Origin: an uncultured Lachnospiraceae bacterium
GTDB lineage: Bacteria; Bacillota; Clostridia; Lachnospirales; Lachnospiraceae
Length of the DNA: 11,675 nt
Assembly (NCBI GenBank): GCA_905235345.1
Contig: CAJOLO010000041.1
Coordinates: forward strand, 1-11,675
Direction of reading: 5' to 3'
Made by a program: the position numbers and the translations under genes. A model generated the notes under the pieces. That model was not told where the DNA came from. It saw only the letters and a list, made by a program, of their open reading frames with translations, and made no database searches. This document shows positions 1 through 8,845 of the stretch, piece after piece (the first letter of the stretch is position 1; every line of letters starts with the position of its first letter).

Positions 1-504
1 ATATACGAACTCTGTAGGATCCTCGATAGTCAGGATATGCTCTGCACGATTTCTGTTAATATAATCAATCATAGCCGCTAAGGTAGTAGATTTACCTGAG
101 CCTGTCGGTCCCGTTACAAGAACAAGACCTCTGGGTTGTGCCGACAATGAAATCAATGTGTCCTGTGGCAGATCCATATCTTCCAGCTTTGGAATTGTGG
201 CTCCCATAATACGAAGACTTGCAACATTCTTTGTCCTCTGATGATACAGATTTACTCGACATCTGAGTCCGGATTCCGTTTGATAAGCGAAATCAAGATC
301 ATGCCCATCATTATAAATATTGGCCATATCGTCATTCGGAATCATGGACAAAATAATCTCATCCAGTTCTTCATCCGTATATTGACTATCCAAATGACGG
401 AGAACTCCATACTGTCTGCCAACAATACCGCTTCCTACTGTTATATGAACATCAGAGCAATTATTTTTTTCGATAAAATCTATTATAGAATCTATTTTTT
501 TCAT
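1..504 (-). CDS. pilT: PilT-family type IV pilus retraction ATPase (N-terminal 168 residues, runs off the left edge)
   Basis: Reading leftward from the ATG at 504, the frame is open to the window edge, giving 168 residues of a protein normally about 350 long. An SDVH segment at residues 17-20 fits the PilT N-terminal domain. A Walker A motif GPTGSGKSTT lies at 132-141, and ILTIEDPTEF at 157-166 matches the acidic segment after it in secretion and pilus ATPases. PilT hexamers hydrolyse ATP at the inner face of the membrane to disassemble the pilus, driving twitching motility and DNA uptake. The start is supported by a G-rich ribosome site (AAGGGGTGGG) just upstream and by a promoter at 593-620. 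The gene is separated from rpoC by a terminator, so it is probably its own unit. The C-terminal half, including the His-box region, is not visible, so a related GspE/PilB-type ATPase is less likely but not excluded. Confidence 0.88.
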   Translation of the reverse strand, partial: MKKIDSIIDFIEKNNCSDVHITVGSGIVGRQYGVLRHLDSQYTDEELDEIILSMIPNDDMANIYNDGHDLDFAYQTESGLRCRVNLYHQRTKNVASLRIMGATIPKLEDMDLPQDTLISLSAQPRGLVLVTGPTGSGKSTTLAAMIDYINRNRAEHILTIEDPTEFVY

Positions 505-592
505 TTTCCCACCCCTTTTCAGTTAATATTATTTTAGCACATTCATGCCATTTTATTTTTCTATATGTTTCCGTTTTATATGATTTACATTT

Positions 593-620
593 ATTATACA
601 TTAAACAATAAAAAAATCAA
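593..620 (-). promoter_or_regulatory. Sigma-A type promoter for the pilT-like gene
   Basis: On the minus strand TTGATT (rc of 615-620) is followed after 16 nt by a perfect TATAAT (rc of 593-598). It lies about 90 nt upstream of the ATG at 504 and downstream of the rpoC terminator. It would therefore start an independent pilT transcript with a 5' leader of roughly 80 nt. Sequence match only. Confidence 0.6.
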
Positions 621-661
621 GTATCCCGTTAGATTGGTTTGTGCCTATGGAACGCACATAG

Positions 662-703
662 AAAAAAGCATATTCTACAAAATTCATAGAATATGCTTTT
701 CTT
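662..703 (-). terminator. Intrinsic terminator ending the rpoBC unit
   Basis: A perfect 14-bp inverted repeat (664-677 with 687-700) has a 9-nt loop. In the minus-strand RNA the stem ends with GC and runs into six U, as expected for an intrinsic terminator. It sits about 105 nt beyond the end of the RpoC tail reading frame and before the pilT promoter. The opposite strand is also T-rich after the stem, so it may work in both directions. The rest of the gap (505-661 and 704-807) shows only the pilT promoter and AT-rich sequence, with no other gene I can support. Confidence 0.8.
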
Positions 704-807
704 CTTATTAATGAACTACCATCCTCTAATGCGAATGGGACTATGATCACATGCTTTCGAAATCTGCTTGTGAATATTAACTTATTTCAATTCTAAAGAT
801 TATATAA

Positions 808-1053
808 TTACTGTTCCTCAGAATCCTCAGATACTCGAACTTCTTCGACCTGATCATCAATGTCTGCTTCTTCATCAGTCTCATTCTCCGCATCTGTATC
901 TTCAGTAACCTCAACATCCGTCTCTTCAATATTCTCAAGTTCTTCATTGTAAACGTCTGAAACCTCAGCCTCTTCTGTTTCCTCAGATATCACAAGATCT
1001 TCATCATCAAAGTTAAGTATCTCCTCTTCACTGTCAAGCTTAACACTACGATA
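808..1053 (-). pseudogene. rpoC: Displaced acidic C-terminal tail of RpoC (out of frame with the main rpoC ORF)
   Basis: This 81-codon open stretch ends with TAA at 808-810 and begins YRSVKLDSEEE. That is the sequence expected just after IPAGTG in RpoC of this bacterial group. It is offset from the upstream rpoC frame, so it can be joined only by a frameshift. The last 61 residues contain 30 Asp/Glu and a single basic residue, which looks like a disordered acidic tail. A GTG at 993 overlaps the TGA of the upstream frame (GTGA), so coupled re-initiation is conceivable, but no separate ribosome site precedes it. I read this as the true 3' end of rpoC disconnected by a small deletion or a sequence error, not as an independent gene. 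The intact frame suggests the break is recent or artificial. Confidence 0.75.
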
Positions 1054-4000
1054 ACTGTACCGGCAGGAATAAGCTTACCTATAAGCACGTTCTCTTTAAG
1101 ACCTGTAAGCGGATCTACCTTACCTTTGATAGCAGCCTCTGTAAGTACCTTGGTCGTCTCCTGGAAGGATGCTGCTGAAAGGAACGAACTGGTGGCAAGA
1201 GATGCCTTAGTAATACCCAGCATTACCTGTGTTCCCACTGCCAGCTCTTTTCCCTCTGCCTCTAACTTCTTGTTCATCTCCTCAAAGTCTAACACATCGA
1301 CTGCTGTTCCCGGAAGCCAGTCAGAATCTCCACTCTGTTCAACAGTTACCTTCTTTAACATCTGACGTACGATAACCTCGATATGCTTATCGTTGATATC
1401 AACACCCTGAAGACGATATACCTTCTGAACCTCACGAAGCATATAGTCCTGAACAGCTCGAACTCCCTTAATCTTCAAGATATCCTTAGGATATACCGAA
1501 CCCTGTGTGAGCTCGTCACCCGGTTCAATTGTCTGACCATCTATAACCTTTATTCTTGAATCATAAGGTATAAGATATGTCTTTGACTCTCCATTCTCAT
1601 TATTGGTAACGACAATTTCACGTTTCTTCTTTGTATCTCGAATCTGTACCTTACCACCGATTTCAGATATAACGGCAAGTCCCTTAGGCTTTCTTGCCTC
1701 AAAAAGCTCCTCTACACGGGGAAGACCCTGTGTAATATCGTCACCGGCAACACCACCTGTATGGAAAGTTCTCATTGTAAGCTGTGTACCCGGCTCTCCG
1801 ATTGACTGTGCTGCAATAATACCAACAGCCTCACCAACCTGAACTGCCTGACCGGTTGCCATGTTAGCACCATAACACTTAGCACACACACCGATATGCG
1901 ACTTACAATTAAGTATATTACGAATCTTTAACTTCGTAATCGGATTACCATCCTTATCTACTCCACTGCGAAGAATTCTCTCTGCTCTCTTTGGTGTTAT
2001 CATATGATTTGCCTTGACAATCATCTCACCATTATTGTCAAACACAGATTCTGCAGCATAACGGCCTGTTATTCTCTCCTGGAAGCTTTCAATCTCCTCA
2101 GGTTTTTCATTGACTGTCTCAATAAATGCTTCCACAACAGCACCCGGAATTTCGCCGGTACCTTCGCAACAATCAACTTCTCTGATGATTATCTCCTGTG
2201 ATACATCTACAAGTCGTCTTGTAAGGTATCCTGAATCGGCTGTACGAAGAGCTGTGTCTGAAAGTCCTTTACGAGCACCATGAGCTGAAATGAAATACTC
2301 CAATACGTCAAGTCCCTCACGGAAGTTTGACTTAATAGGAAGCTCTATGGTACGTCCTGTTGTATTAGCCATCAATCCACGCATTCCTGCAAGCTGTTTA
2401 ATCTGCTGATCAGAACCACGGGCTCCTGACTCAGCCATCATCTTAATATTGTTATAGGTATCAAGTCCATCAAGAAGTGCCTTTGTAAGATCCTTATCGG
2501 CCTTCTCCCAAGTTCTGATAACAGCTTTATAACGCTCCTCTTCAGTACTGTAACCTAACTTAAACATCTGGTTAATCTTATCCACAGTTTCCTGTGCATT
2601 ACCAAGAATCTCTTTCTTTGCAGCAGGTACGGTCATCTCTGAAATCGAAACCGTAAGAGCACCCTTTGTTGAATACTTATATCCAATACTCTTGATATCA
2701 TCCAATACCTCTGCAGTCTTTGTTGCCCCATGAATGTTAATACATTTATCCAGAATTGGCTTTAACTGCTTCTTTCCTACAAGATAATCAATCTCAAGAG
2801 CAAGTTCATTTCCCGGAATGCTTCTGTCTACAAAACCAAGGTCTTGCGGAATAATCTCATTAAAAAGTATTCTTCCGAGAGTAGTCTCAAGGATAGCAGT
2901 TCCTTCTGTTCCATCCGGCATTGTTCCGTGAACTCTTACTTTAATTCTTGCATGAAGTGTTACTTCACTATTCTCATAGGCAAGAAGTGCCTCATTCTTA
3001 GACTTAAATATCTTACCCTCGCCCTTATCACCCGGCTTATCTATTGTAAGATAATATATACCAAGCACCATATCCTGTGAAGGAACCGCAACCGGAGCAC
3101 CATCAGAAGGTTTTAACAGATTGTTAGGTGAGAGAAGTAAAAATCTACACTCAGCCTGTGCTTCAACCGAAAGAGGAAGATGCACAGCCATCTGGTCTCC
3201 ATCGAAGTCCGCATTAAATGCAGTACATACAAGGGGATGAAGCTTAATAGCTTTACCTTCTACCAGGATAGGCTCAAATGCCTGAATACCAAGTCTGTGA
3301 AGTGTTGGAGCACGGTTAAGCATAACCGGATGCTCCTTGATAACATCCTCTAATACATCCCACACAACATCATCAAGCTTCTCGACGCTTTTCTTTGCCG
3401 ATTTAACATTGTGAGCAATTCCTCTAGAAACAAGCTCCTTCATAACAAATGGCTTGAATAATTCAATAGCCATCTCCTTAGGCAAACCACACTGATATAT
3501 CTTTAATTCCGGTCCTACCACGATAACAGAACGTCCTGAATAGTCAACACGCTTACCCAAAAGATTCTGACGGAAACGTCCCTGCTTACCCTTTAACATA
3601 TCGGAAAGAGACTTGAGTGCTCGATTACCGGGACCTGTTACCGGACGTCCACGACGGCCGTTATCTATCAATGCATCCACAGCCTCCTGAAGCATTCTCT
3701 TCTCATTTCTTACAATAATATCCGGTGCGCCAAGCTCCAGCAAACGATTCAAACGATTGTTACGATTGATAATACGTCTGTACAAATCGTTAAGATCCGA
3801 TGTTGCAAAACGCCCACCATCAAGCTGTACCATAGGACGAAGATCCGGAGGTAACACCGGCACCGCATCGAGTATCATCCACTCAGGCTTGTTATTAGAT
3901 GTCCTAAATGCCTCTACAACCTCTAATCTCTTAATAATCTTTGCACGCTTCTGACCAGTTGACTCTTTAAGCTCTGCTTTAAGCTCTACAGATTCTTTCT

Positions 4001-4580
4001 CAAGATCAATATCCTGCAGCAACTCTTTAACAGCCTCTGCACCCATGCCAACCCGGAACTTACCATAACCAAATTCCTCCTCAGCATCTCTATACTCCTT
4101 CTCTGTGAGCACCTGCTTATAGGTCAGGCTGGTTTCTCCCGGATCCAAAACAATATAAGACGCAAAATAAAGAACCTTCTCTAAAACCTTTGGAGATATA
4201 TCAAGTATCAATCCCATTCTACTGGGTATTCCCTTGAAATACCATATATGAGAGACCGGAGCTGCAAGCTCTATGTGTCCCATTCTTTCACGTCTGACAT
4301 TAGCCTTGGTAACTTCCACGCCACAACGATCACAAATTATTCCTTTATAACGTACTTTTTTATATTTACCACAATGACATTCCCAATCCTTAGATGGCCC
4401 GAATATTCTCTCACAGAACAAGCCATTCGTTTCCGGCTTCAATGTTCTGTAATTAATGGTTTCCGGCTTCTTAACCTCGCCACGAGACCACTCTCTGATC
4501 TTTTCCGGAGAAGCAAGTCCAATCTTGATCGCATCAAAGTTCATCTGTTGTTCTTCCACCTGATTATTCACTGCTGACAT
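990..4580 (-). CDS. rpoC: DNA-directed RNA polymerase beta' subunit (apparent frame break at the 3' end)
   Basis: Beta' forms the clamp and half of the active site of RNA polymerase. The 1196-residue frame shows the N-terminal zinc ribbon (Cys68, 70, 83, 86) and the catalytic NADFDGDQMAVH, whose Asp458, 460 and 462 bind the active-site magnesium. It also shows the bridge-helix region around GLSDTALRTADSGYLTRR (772-789), a second zinc site (Cys804/805 with Cys892, 899 and 902), and the trigger-loop region with QSIGEPGTQLTMRTFHTGG (925-943). The ATG at 4580 has an AAGGAG ribosome site 9 nt upstream and begins 19 nt after rpoB ends, so the two are co-transcribed. Residues 1-1175 follow the family closely. 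After IPAGT the frame gives 21 unrelated residues and stops at 990. The expected tail lies in another frame (808-1053). All catalytic elements precede the break, so a polymerase with this end might still work. Identity is certain; the 3' end is not. Confidence 0.97.
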   Translation of the reverse strand: MSAVNNQVEEQQMNFDAIKIGLASPEKIREWSRGEVKKPETINYRTLKPETNGLFCERIFGPSKDWECHCGKYKKVRYKGIICDRCGVEVTKANVRRERMGHIELAAPVSHIWYFKGIPSRMGLILDISPKVLEKVLYFASYIVLDPGETSLTYKQVLTEKEYRDAEEEFGYGKFRVGMGAEAVKELLQDIDLEKESVELKAELKESTGQKRAKIIKRLEVVEAFRTSNNKPEWMILDAVPVLPPDLRPMVQLDGGRFATSDLNDLYRRIINRNNRLNRLLELGAPDIIVRNEKRMLQEAVDALIDNGRRGRPVTGPGNRALKSLSDMLKGKQGRFRQNLLGKRVDYSGRSVIVVGPELKIYQCGLPKEMAIELFKPFVMKELVSRGIAHNVKSAKKSVEKLDDVVWDVLEDVIKEHPVMLNRAPTLHRLGIQAFEPILVEGKAIKLHPLVCTAFNADFDGDQMAVHLPLSVEAQAECRFLLLSPNNLLKPSDGAPVAVPSQDMVLGIYYLTIDKPGDKGEGKIFKSKNEALLAYENSEVTLHARIKVRVHGTMPDGTEGTAILETTLGRILFNEIIPQDLGFVDRSIPGNELALEIDYLVGKKQLKPILDKCINIHGATKTAEVLDDIKSIGYKYSTKGALTVSISEMTVPAAKKEILGNAQETVDKINQMFKLGYSTEEERYKAVIRTWEKADKDLTKALLDGLDTYNNIKMMAESGARGSDQQIKQLAGMRGLMANTTGRTIELPIKSNFREGLDVLEYFISAHGARKGLSDTALRTADSGYLTRRLVDVSQEIIIREVDCCEGTGEIPGAVVEAFIETVNEKPEEIESFQERITGRYAAESVFDNNGEMIVKANHMITPKRAERILRSGVDKDGNPITKLKIRNILNCKSHIGVCAKCYGANMATGQAVQVGEAVGIIAAQSIGEPGTQLTMRTFHTGGVAGDDITQGLPRVEELFEARKPKGLAVISEIGGKVQIRDTKKKREIVVTNNENGESKTYLIPYDSRIKVIDGQTIEPGDELTQGSVYPKDILKIKGVRAVQDYMLREVQKVYRLQGVDINDKHIEVIVRQMLKKVTVEQSGDSDWLPGTAVDVLDFEEMNKKLEAEGKELAVGTQVMLGITKASLATSSFLSAASFQETTKVLTEAAIKGKVDPLTGLKENVLIGKLIPAGTVIVVLSLTVKRRYLTLMMKIL

Positions 4581-4599
4581 TTATCTGCTCTCCTTCCAT

Positions 4600-7500
4600 T
4601 CAATCATCATAATTATCATTATAGCTATCGTCGCTGAATTCGTCGTCAAAACCGCCGTCATCATTGTCGCCATCACCATAATCATCATCGCCGTCATCAT
4701 ATACATCATCTTCAAGCTCATAGTTGTTATCATCCGAATCTACTCCGGAATAACCATGCTCTTTCATCTCAGATTCACGGCTGTCATAATCCATATTACC
4801 GAACTTACGGATATCGTCATTACCATAATCAACATTCTCACATATCTCTACTTCGCTGCCATCTTCTTTGAGAACTCTGACATCAAGAGCAAGTGACTGG
4901 AACTCCTTAAGAAGTACCTTAAATGATTCCGGTATTCCCGGTTCAGGAATATTGTCACCTTTTATGATAGCTTCATATGTCTTAACACGTCCCACAACAT
5001 CATCAGACTTAACTGTAAGAATCTCCTGAAGTGTATATGATGCACCATAAGCTTCAAGAGCCCAAACCTCCATCTCACCGAAACGCTGTCCACCGAACTG
5101 TGCCTTACCGCCAAGTGGCTGCTGTGTTACCAGAGAGTACGGACCGGTCGAACGTGCATGAATCTTATCATCAACCAGGTGATGCAGTTTCAGGTAATGC
5201 ATATAACCAATAGTTACCGGCGAATCAAACTCTTCACCTGTTCTACCATCACGAAGTGTAACCTTACCTGTACGATTAATCGGAACACCCTTCCACTCTT
5301 CTCTGTGGTCACGATTCTCATATAGGTAATCCATTACTTCATCAGAAACCTGGCTTCTCCATTTCTTATCGAATACCTCCCACTCTTCATTGACGTAATC
5401 ATTCGCCATCTCAAGGGTTTCCATAATATCCTCTTCGTTAGCTCCGTCAAATACAGGAGTTGATATATTAAATCCAAGTGCCTTAGCTGCAAGTCCCAAG
5501 TGAACCTCCAGCACCTGCCCGATATTCATACGGGAAGGCACGCCCAAAGGATTAAGAACGATATCAAGCGGGCGTCCGTTAGGAAGGAATGGCATATCCT
5601 CAACAGGAAGGATACGGGAAATAACACCCTTGTTACCATGACGTCCTGCCATCTTATCACCGACACTGATCTTTCTCTTCTGAGCAATATATACACGAAC
5701 TGACTTATTAACTCCCGGCGGAAGTTCATCATTATTCTCTCTTGTGAATACCTTGGTATCCATTACAATACCGAATGCACCATGTGGCACACGAAGTGAA
5801 GTATCTCGAACCTCTCTGGCCTTCTCGCCAAAGATTGCACGAAGCAGCCTCTCCTCAGCAGTAAGCTCCGTCTCTCCCTTAGGAGTTACCTTACCGACTA
5901 ATATATCATTAGCACGAACCTCTGCACCAATTCGGATAACACCATTCTCATCAAGGTTCTTAAGAAGTTCCTGAGACTGCCCCGCAATCTCTCTGGTAAT
6001 CTCCTCAGGTCCCAGCTTGGTATCTCTGGCATCCACCTCATACTCCTCGATATGGACAGATGTATATACATCCTCTTGAACAAGACGTTCTGAAAGAAGT
6101 ACAGCATCCTCGTAGTTATAACCCTCCCATGTCATGAAACCGATAAGCGGGTTTTTACCGAGTGCAATCTCGCCGCCGGCAGTTGAAGCACCGTCTGCAA
6201 TAACCTCACCGGCTTTAACTCTGTCTCCTTTATTAACAATAGGGCGCTGATTCATACAGTTACCCTGGTTACTTCTTGCAAACTTGATAACCTCATAGGT
6301 ATCTATGGTACCGTCGTCACATTTAACCACAATTTCCTTACTTGTAGAACGATCTACAACACCATCATGCTTTGCAACGATACAAACACCTGAGTCAACT
6401 GCTGCCTTTTCCTCCATACCTGTTCCTACAATCGGTGCTTCAGTCTTAAGAAGCGGCACTGCCTGACGCTGCATGTTCGATCCCATAAGAGCACGGTTAG
6501 CATCATCATTCTCCAGGAACGGAATCATTGATGTTGCCACAGAGAACACCATCTTAGGAGATACGTCCATAAGATCTACTCTCTCTCTGTCAAATTCCGC
6601 TGTCTCCTCACGAAAACGACCGGCTATACGTGAACGTACGAAGGTTCCGTCAGGATTAATAGCCTCATTAGCCTGAGCAACAACGTAGTTATCTTCCTCA
6701 TCAGCCGTAAGATAAACAACCTCATCCGTTACTATCGGATTCTTGGGATCTGTCTTATCAAGCTTTCTGTACGGAGCCTCAACAAATCCATACTGGTTAA
6801 TTCTTGCATAAGTAGCAAGAGAGTTGATAAGTCCGATATTCGGTCCTTCAGGCGTTTCAATAGGACACATTCTTCCGTAATGTGTATAATGAACATCACG
6901 AACCTCAAATCCGGCACGATCTCTCGAAAGACCACCGGGTCCCAATGCAGATAAACGTCTCTTATGTGTTAACTCAGAAAGCGGATTATTCTGATCCATA
7001 AACTGAGACAGCTGTGAACTTCCGAAGAATTCTTTAACTGAAGCAGTTACAGGTTTAATATTAATAAGCGTCTGTGGAGTAATCTGCTCAATATCCTGTG
7101 TAGACATTCTCTCTCTTACAACTCTCTCAAGTCTTGAAAGTCCTATACGATACTGATTCTGCAAAAGCTCACCGACAGCACGTATTCTACGATTACCCAG
7201 GTGATCGATATCATCATCATTACCTATTCCATATTCCAGATGCATATTATAGTTGATTGAAGCAAGTATATCTTCCTTAGTAATATGCTTAGGAATAAGA
7301 TCATGTATATCGCGCTTTATTGCACGTTTTAATTCTTCCTCATCTTTATATTCCTCTAACAAACCAGCCAATACCGGATAGAATACATCCTCAGTAACAC
7401 CAAGCTCTTCCACATCAAAATCAACATATTCCCGAATATCTACCATCATATTGGAAAGCACTTTGACATTACGTGTTTCTGTCTGAATCATAACATACGG

Positions 7501-8481
7501 AATTGCTGCATTCTGAATCGCTGTAGCCGTATCTCTGGTAAGCTTCTCTCCGGCCTTGGCAATTATCTCACCCGTCACAGGACTCACTGCATCCTCAGCA
7601 AGAACATGTCCTGTCAATCTATTCTTGAACGAAAGCTTTTTATTAAACTTATAACGTCCTACTTTTGCGAGGTCATAACGTCTTGGATCAAAGAACATTG
7701 CATTAATAAGGCTTTCCGCACTTTCTACGGCAAGAGGCTCACCCGGACGAATCTTCTTATACAATTCCAAAAGACCTTCCTCATAATTGGTGGAAGGATC
7801 CTTTTCCAAGCTGGCAAGAATCTTAGGTTCATCACCGAAAAGCTCTTTAATCTCTTCGTTAGTGCCAATTCCCAACGAACGAATGAGAACCGTGATAGGA
7901 ACCTTTCTTGTTCTATCTACACGTACATAAAAAACGTCATTTGAATCTGTCTCATACTCAAGCCATGCACCTCTGTTAGGAATAACCGTACACGAATACA
8001 GATTCTTTCCTAATTTATCATGACTTATAGCATAATAAATACCCGGTGAACGAACCAGCTGACTAACAATAACACGTTCAGCACCATTAATAACAAAAGT
8101 ACCGGTTTCGGTCATCAAAGGAAGGTCGCCCATAAAAATATCAGTTTGTGTCAAACTACCCGTTGCTTTGTTATTAAGACGCACACTTACCTTTAAAGGA
8201 GCTGCATATGTAGCATCTCTCTCCTTACATTCTCCAATAGTATACTTCTTGTCCTCCTCACAAAGCTGGAAATCCAGAAAATCCAAGCTAAGCTGACCTG
8301 AATAATCAGTAATCGGAGAAATATCCTCGAACACCTCTTTTAGTCCCGCTGTTAGGAACCATTGATATGAATCCTTCTGAACTTCAATGAGATTCGGCAT
8401 CTCAAGTACTTCCTTTTGTCTGGAATAACTCATTCGGATTCCTTTTCCCGTATGCACAGGACTGATTCTGTTCTTTTTCAT
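4600..8481 (-). CDS. rpoB: DNA-directed RNA polymerase beta subunit
   Basis: Beta forms the second pincer of RNA polymerase and much of the active centre. I start at the ATG at 8481 (1293 residues, MKKNRISPVHTGK...). The in-frame GTG at 8493 falls inside the ribosome site AAGGGGTG, so it is unlikely to be the start. Visible elements: the N-terminal EMPNLIEVQKDSY; the rifampicin region GSSQLSQFMDQNNPLSE and following, at about 487-515; the PIETPEGPNIGLINSL segment; the conserved GDKMAGRHGNKG lysine region at about 941-952; and the C-terminal GGKAQFGGQRFGEMEVWALEAYG clamp contact. The residues equivalent to E. coli Gln513, Asp516, His526 and Ser531 are all wild type. The last 47 residues hold 21 Asp and 3 Glu with no basic residue, forming an acidic tail. 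It is followed by rpoC after 19 nt and has its own promoter upstream. Confidence 0.98.
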   Translation of the reverse strand: MKKNRISPVHTGKGIRMSYSRQKEVLEMPNLIEVQKDSYQWFLTAGLKEVFEDISPITDYSGQLSLDFLDFQLCEEDKKYTIGECKERDATYAAPLKVSVRLNNKATGSLTQTDIFMGDLPLMTETGTFVINGAERVIVSQLVRSPGIYYAISHDKLGKNLYSCTVIPNRGAWLEYETDSNDVFYVRVDRTRKVPITVLIRSLGIGTNEEIKELFGDEPKILASLEKDPSTNYEEGLLELYKKIRPGEPLAVESAESLINAMFFDPRRYDLAKVGRYKFNKKLSFKNRLTGHVLAEDAVSPVTGEIIAKAGEKLTRDTATAIQNAAIPYVMIQTETRNVKVLSNMMVDIREYVDFDVEELGVTEDVFYPVLAGLLEEYKDEEELKRAIKRDIHDLIPKHITKEDILASINYNMHLEYGIGNDDDIDHLGNRRIRAVGELLQNQYRIGLSRLERVVRERMSTQDIEQITPQTLINIKPVTASVKEFFGSSQLSQFMDQNNPLSELTHKRRLSALGPGGLSRDRAGFEVRDVHYTHYGRMCPIETPEGPNIGLINSLATYARINQYGFVEAPYRKLDKTDPKNPIVTDEVVYLTADEEDNYVVAQANEAINPDGTFVRSRIAGRFREETAEFDRERVDLMDVSPKMVFSVATSMIPFLENDDANRALMGSNMQRQAVPLLKTEAPIVGTGMEEKAAVDSGVCIVAKHDGVVDRSTSKEIVVKCDDGTIDTYEVIKFARSNQGNCMNQRPIVNKGDRVKAGEVIADGASTAGGEIALGKNPLIGFMTWEGYNYEDAVLLSERLVQEDVYTSVHIEEYEVDARDTKLGPEEITREIAGQSQELLKNLDENGVIRIGAEVRANDILVGKVTPKGETELTAEERLLRAIFGEKAREVRDTSLRVPHGAFGIVMDTKVFTRENNDELPPGVNKSVRVYIAQKRKISVGDKMAGRHGNKGVISRILPVEDMPFLPNGRPLDIVLNPLGVPSRMNIGQVLEVHLGLAAKALGFNISTPVFDGANEEDIMETLEMANDYVNEEWEVFDKKWRSQVSDEVMDYLYENRDHREEWKGVPINRTGKVTLRDGRTGEEFDSPVTIGYMHYLKLHHLVDDKIHARSTGPYSLVTQQPLGGKAQFGGQRFGEMEVWALEAYGASYTLQEILTVKSDDVVGRVKTYEAIIKGDNIPEPGIPESFKVLLKEFQSLALDVRVLKEDGSEVEICENVDYGNDDIRKFGNMDYDSRESEMKEHGYSGVDSDDNNYELEDDVYDDGDDDYGDGDNDDGGFDDEFSDDSYNDNYDD

Positions 8482-8554
8482 TGACGTTTTCACCCCTTGA
8501 TTATATTGTTAATTGGCTATTGAGGATAGCTACCCACAATAATCACATTTTACA

Positions 8555-8583
8555 ATTGTACCACGATGAATTTCCAGTGTCAA
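8555..8583 (-). promoter_or_regulatory. Strong sigma-A promoter for rpoBC
   Basis: On the minus strand a perfect TTGACA (rc of 8578-8583) is followed by exactly 17 nt and TACAAT (rc of 8555-8560), with an upstream TGG giving an extended -10. It lies about 75-100 nt before the rpoB ATG. The predicted leader of about 65 nt carries a small hairpin (8516-8520 with 8526-8530) before the ribosome site. rpoBC can thus be transcribed independently of rplJL. Confidence 0.8.
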
Positions 8584-8699
8584 CCAATATTTTCATGTAT
8601 TGAAAAGATTTTTTTAAGATTATTTAAGACTTTACAGATTTGGTATATACAAATATATTCTAAGTCTATATATTGTATATTATATAGAAAACAAATTGC

Positions 8700-8781
8700 C
8701 GGCAGAACTGACATTTCCATCTGCACATTCCTTCAATCCGCCGAAGGCTTTTATCTCAGCCTAAGATTGGTCTCCCTAACA
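8700..8781 (-). other. Possible structured RNA in the rplL-rpoB spacer
   Basis: In the minus-strand transcript downstream of the rplL hairpin I see several short stems. CAATC pairs with GATTG and encloses AGGCT with AGCCT. An alternative stem joins CCTTC to GAAGG. Further on, GCAGA pairs with TCTGC, beside the palindrome TGCCGGCA. The rest of the spacer toward the promoter (8586-8700) is strongly AT-rich with TATATA runs, and I see no gene in it. The stems are short, and I cannot match them to a known family; they may be a processing site or chance. Confidence 0.3.
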
Positions 8782-8784
8782 CTA

Positions 8785-8826
8785 CAACAAAAGGTGCAAC
8801 AAGAGAAATTCTCCTATTGCACCTCT
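8785..8826 (-). terminator. Hairpin terminator or attenuator after rplL
   Basis: AGGTGCAA (rc of 8817-8824) pairs with TTGCACCT (rc of 8792-8799). Additional pairing inside (GAGAA with TTCTC) makes a long stem that begins about 20 nt after the rplL stop. The run after it, TTTTGTTG, is a weak U-tract. A partial terminator between rplL and rpoB is well known in E. coli, where it lowers rpoBC expression relative to the stalk proteins. By analogy this hairpin probably lets some transcripts through. Confidence 0.65.
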
Positions 8827-8845
8827 TCTGTATGAGGAGAAAAAA

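Noticed and set aside
1040..1065. Programmed -1 frameshifting joining rpoC to the acidic tail frame
   Set aside because: There is no slippery heptamer (X XXY YYZ) at the joint; the local sequence is GGTACAGTTATCG. The four-residue gap relative to the family fits a 10-nt loss better.
8670..8700. Second rpoB promoter with TATAAT near 8685
   Set aside because: The hexamer is present on the minus strand within a TATATA-rich stretch, but no reasonable -35 occurs at 16-18 nt.
8700..8781. TPP riboswitch suggested by CTGAGA in the rplL-rpoB spacer
   Set aside because: Other conserved thiamine-box parts are absent, and the neighbouring genes have no link to thiamine.
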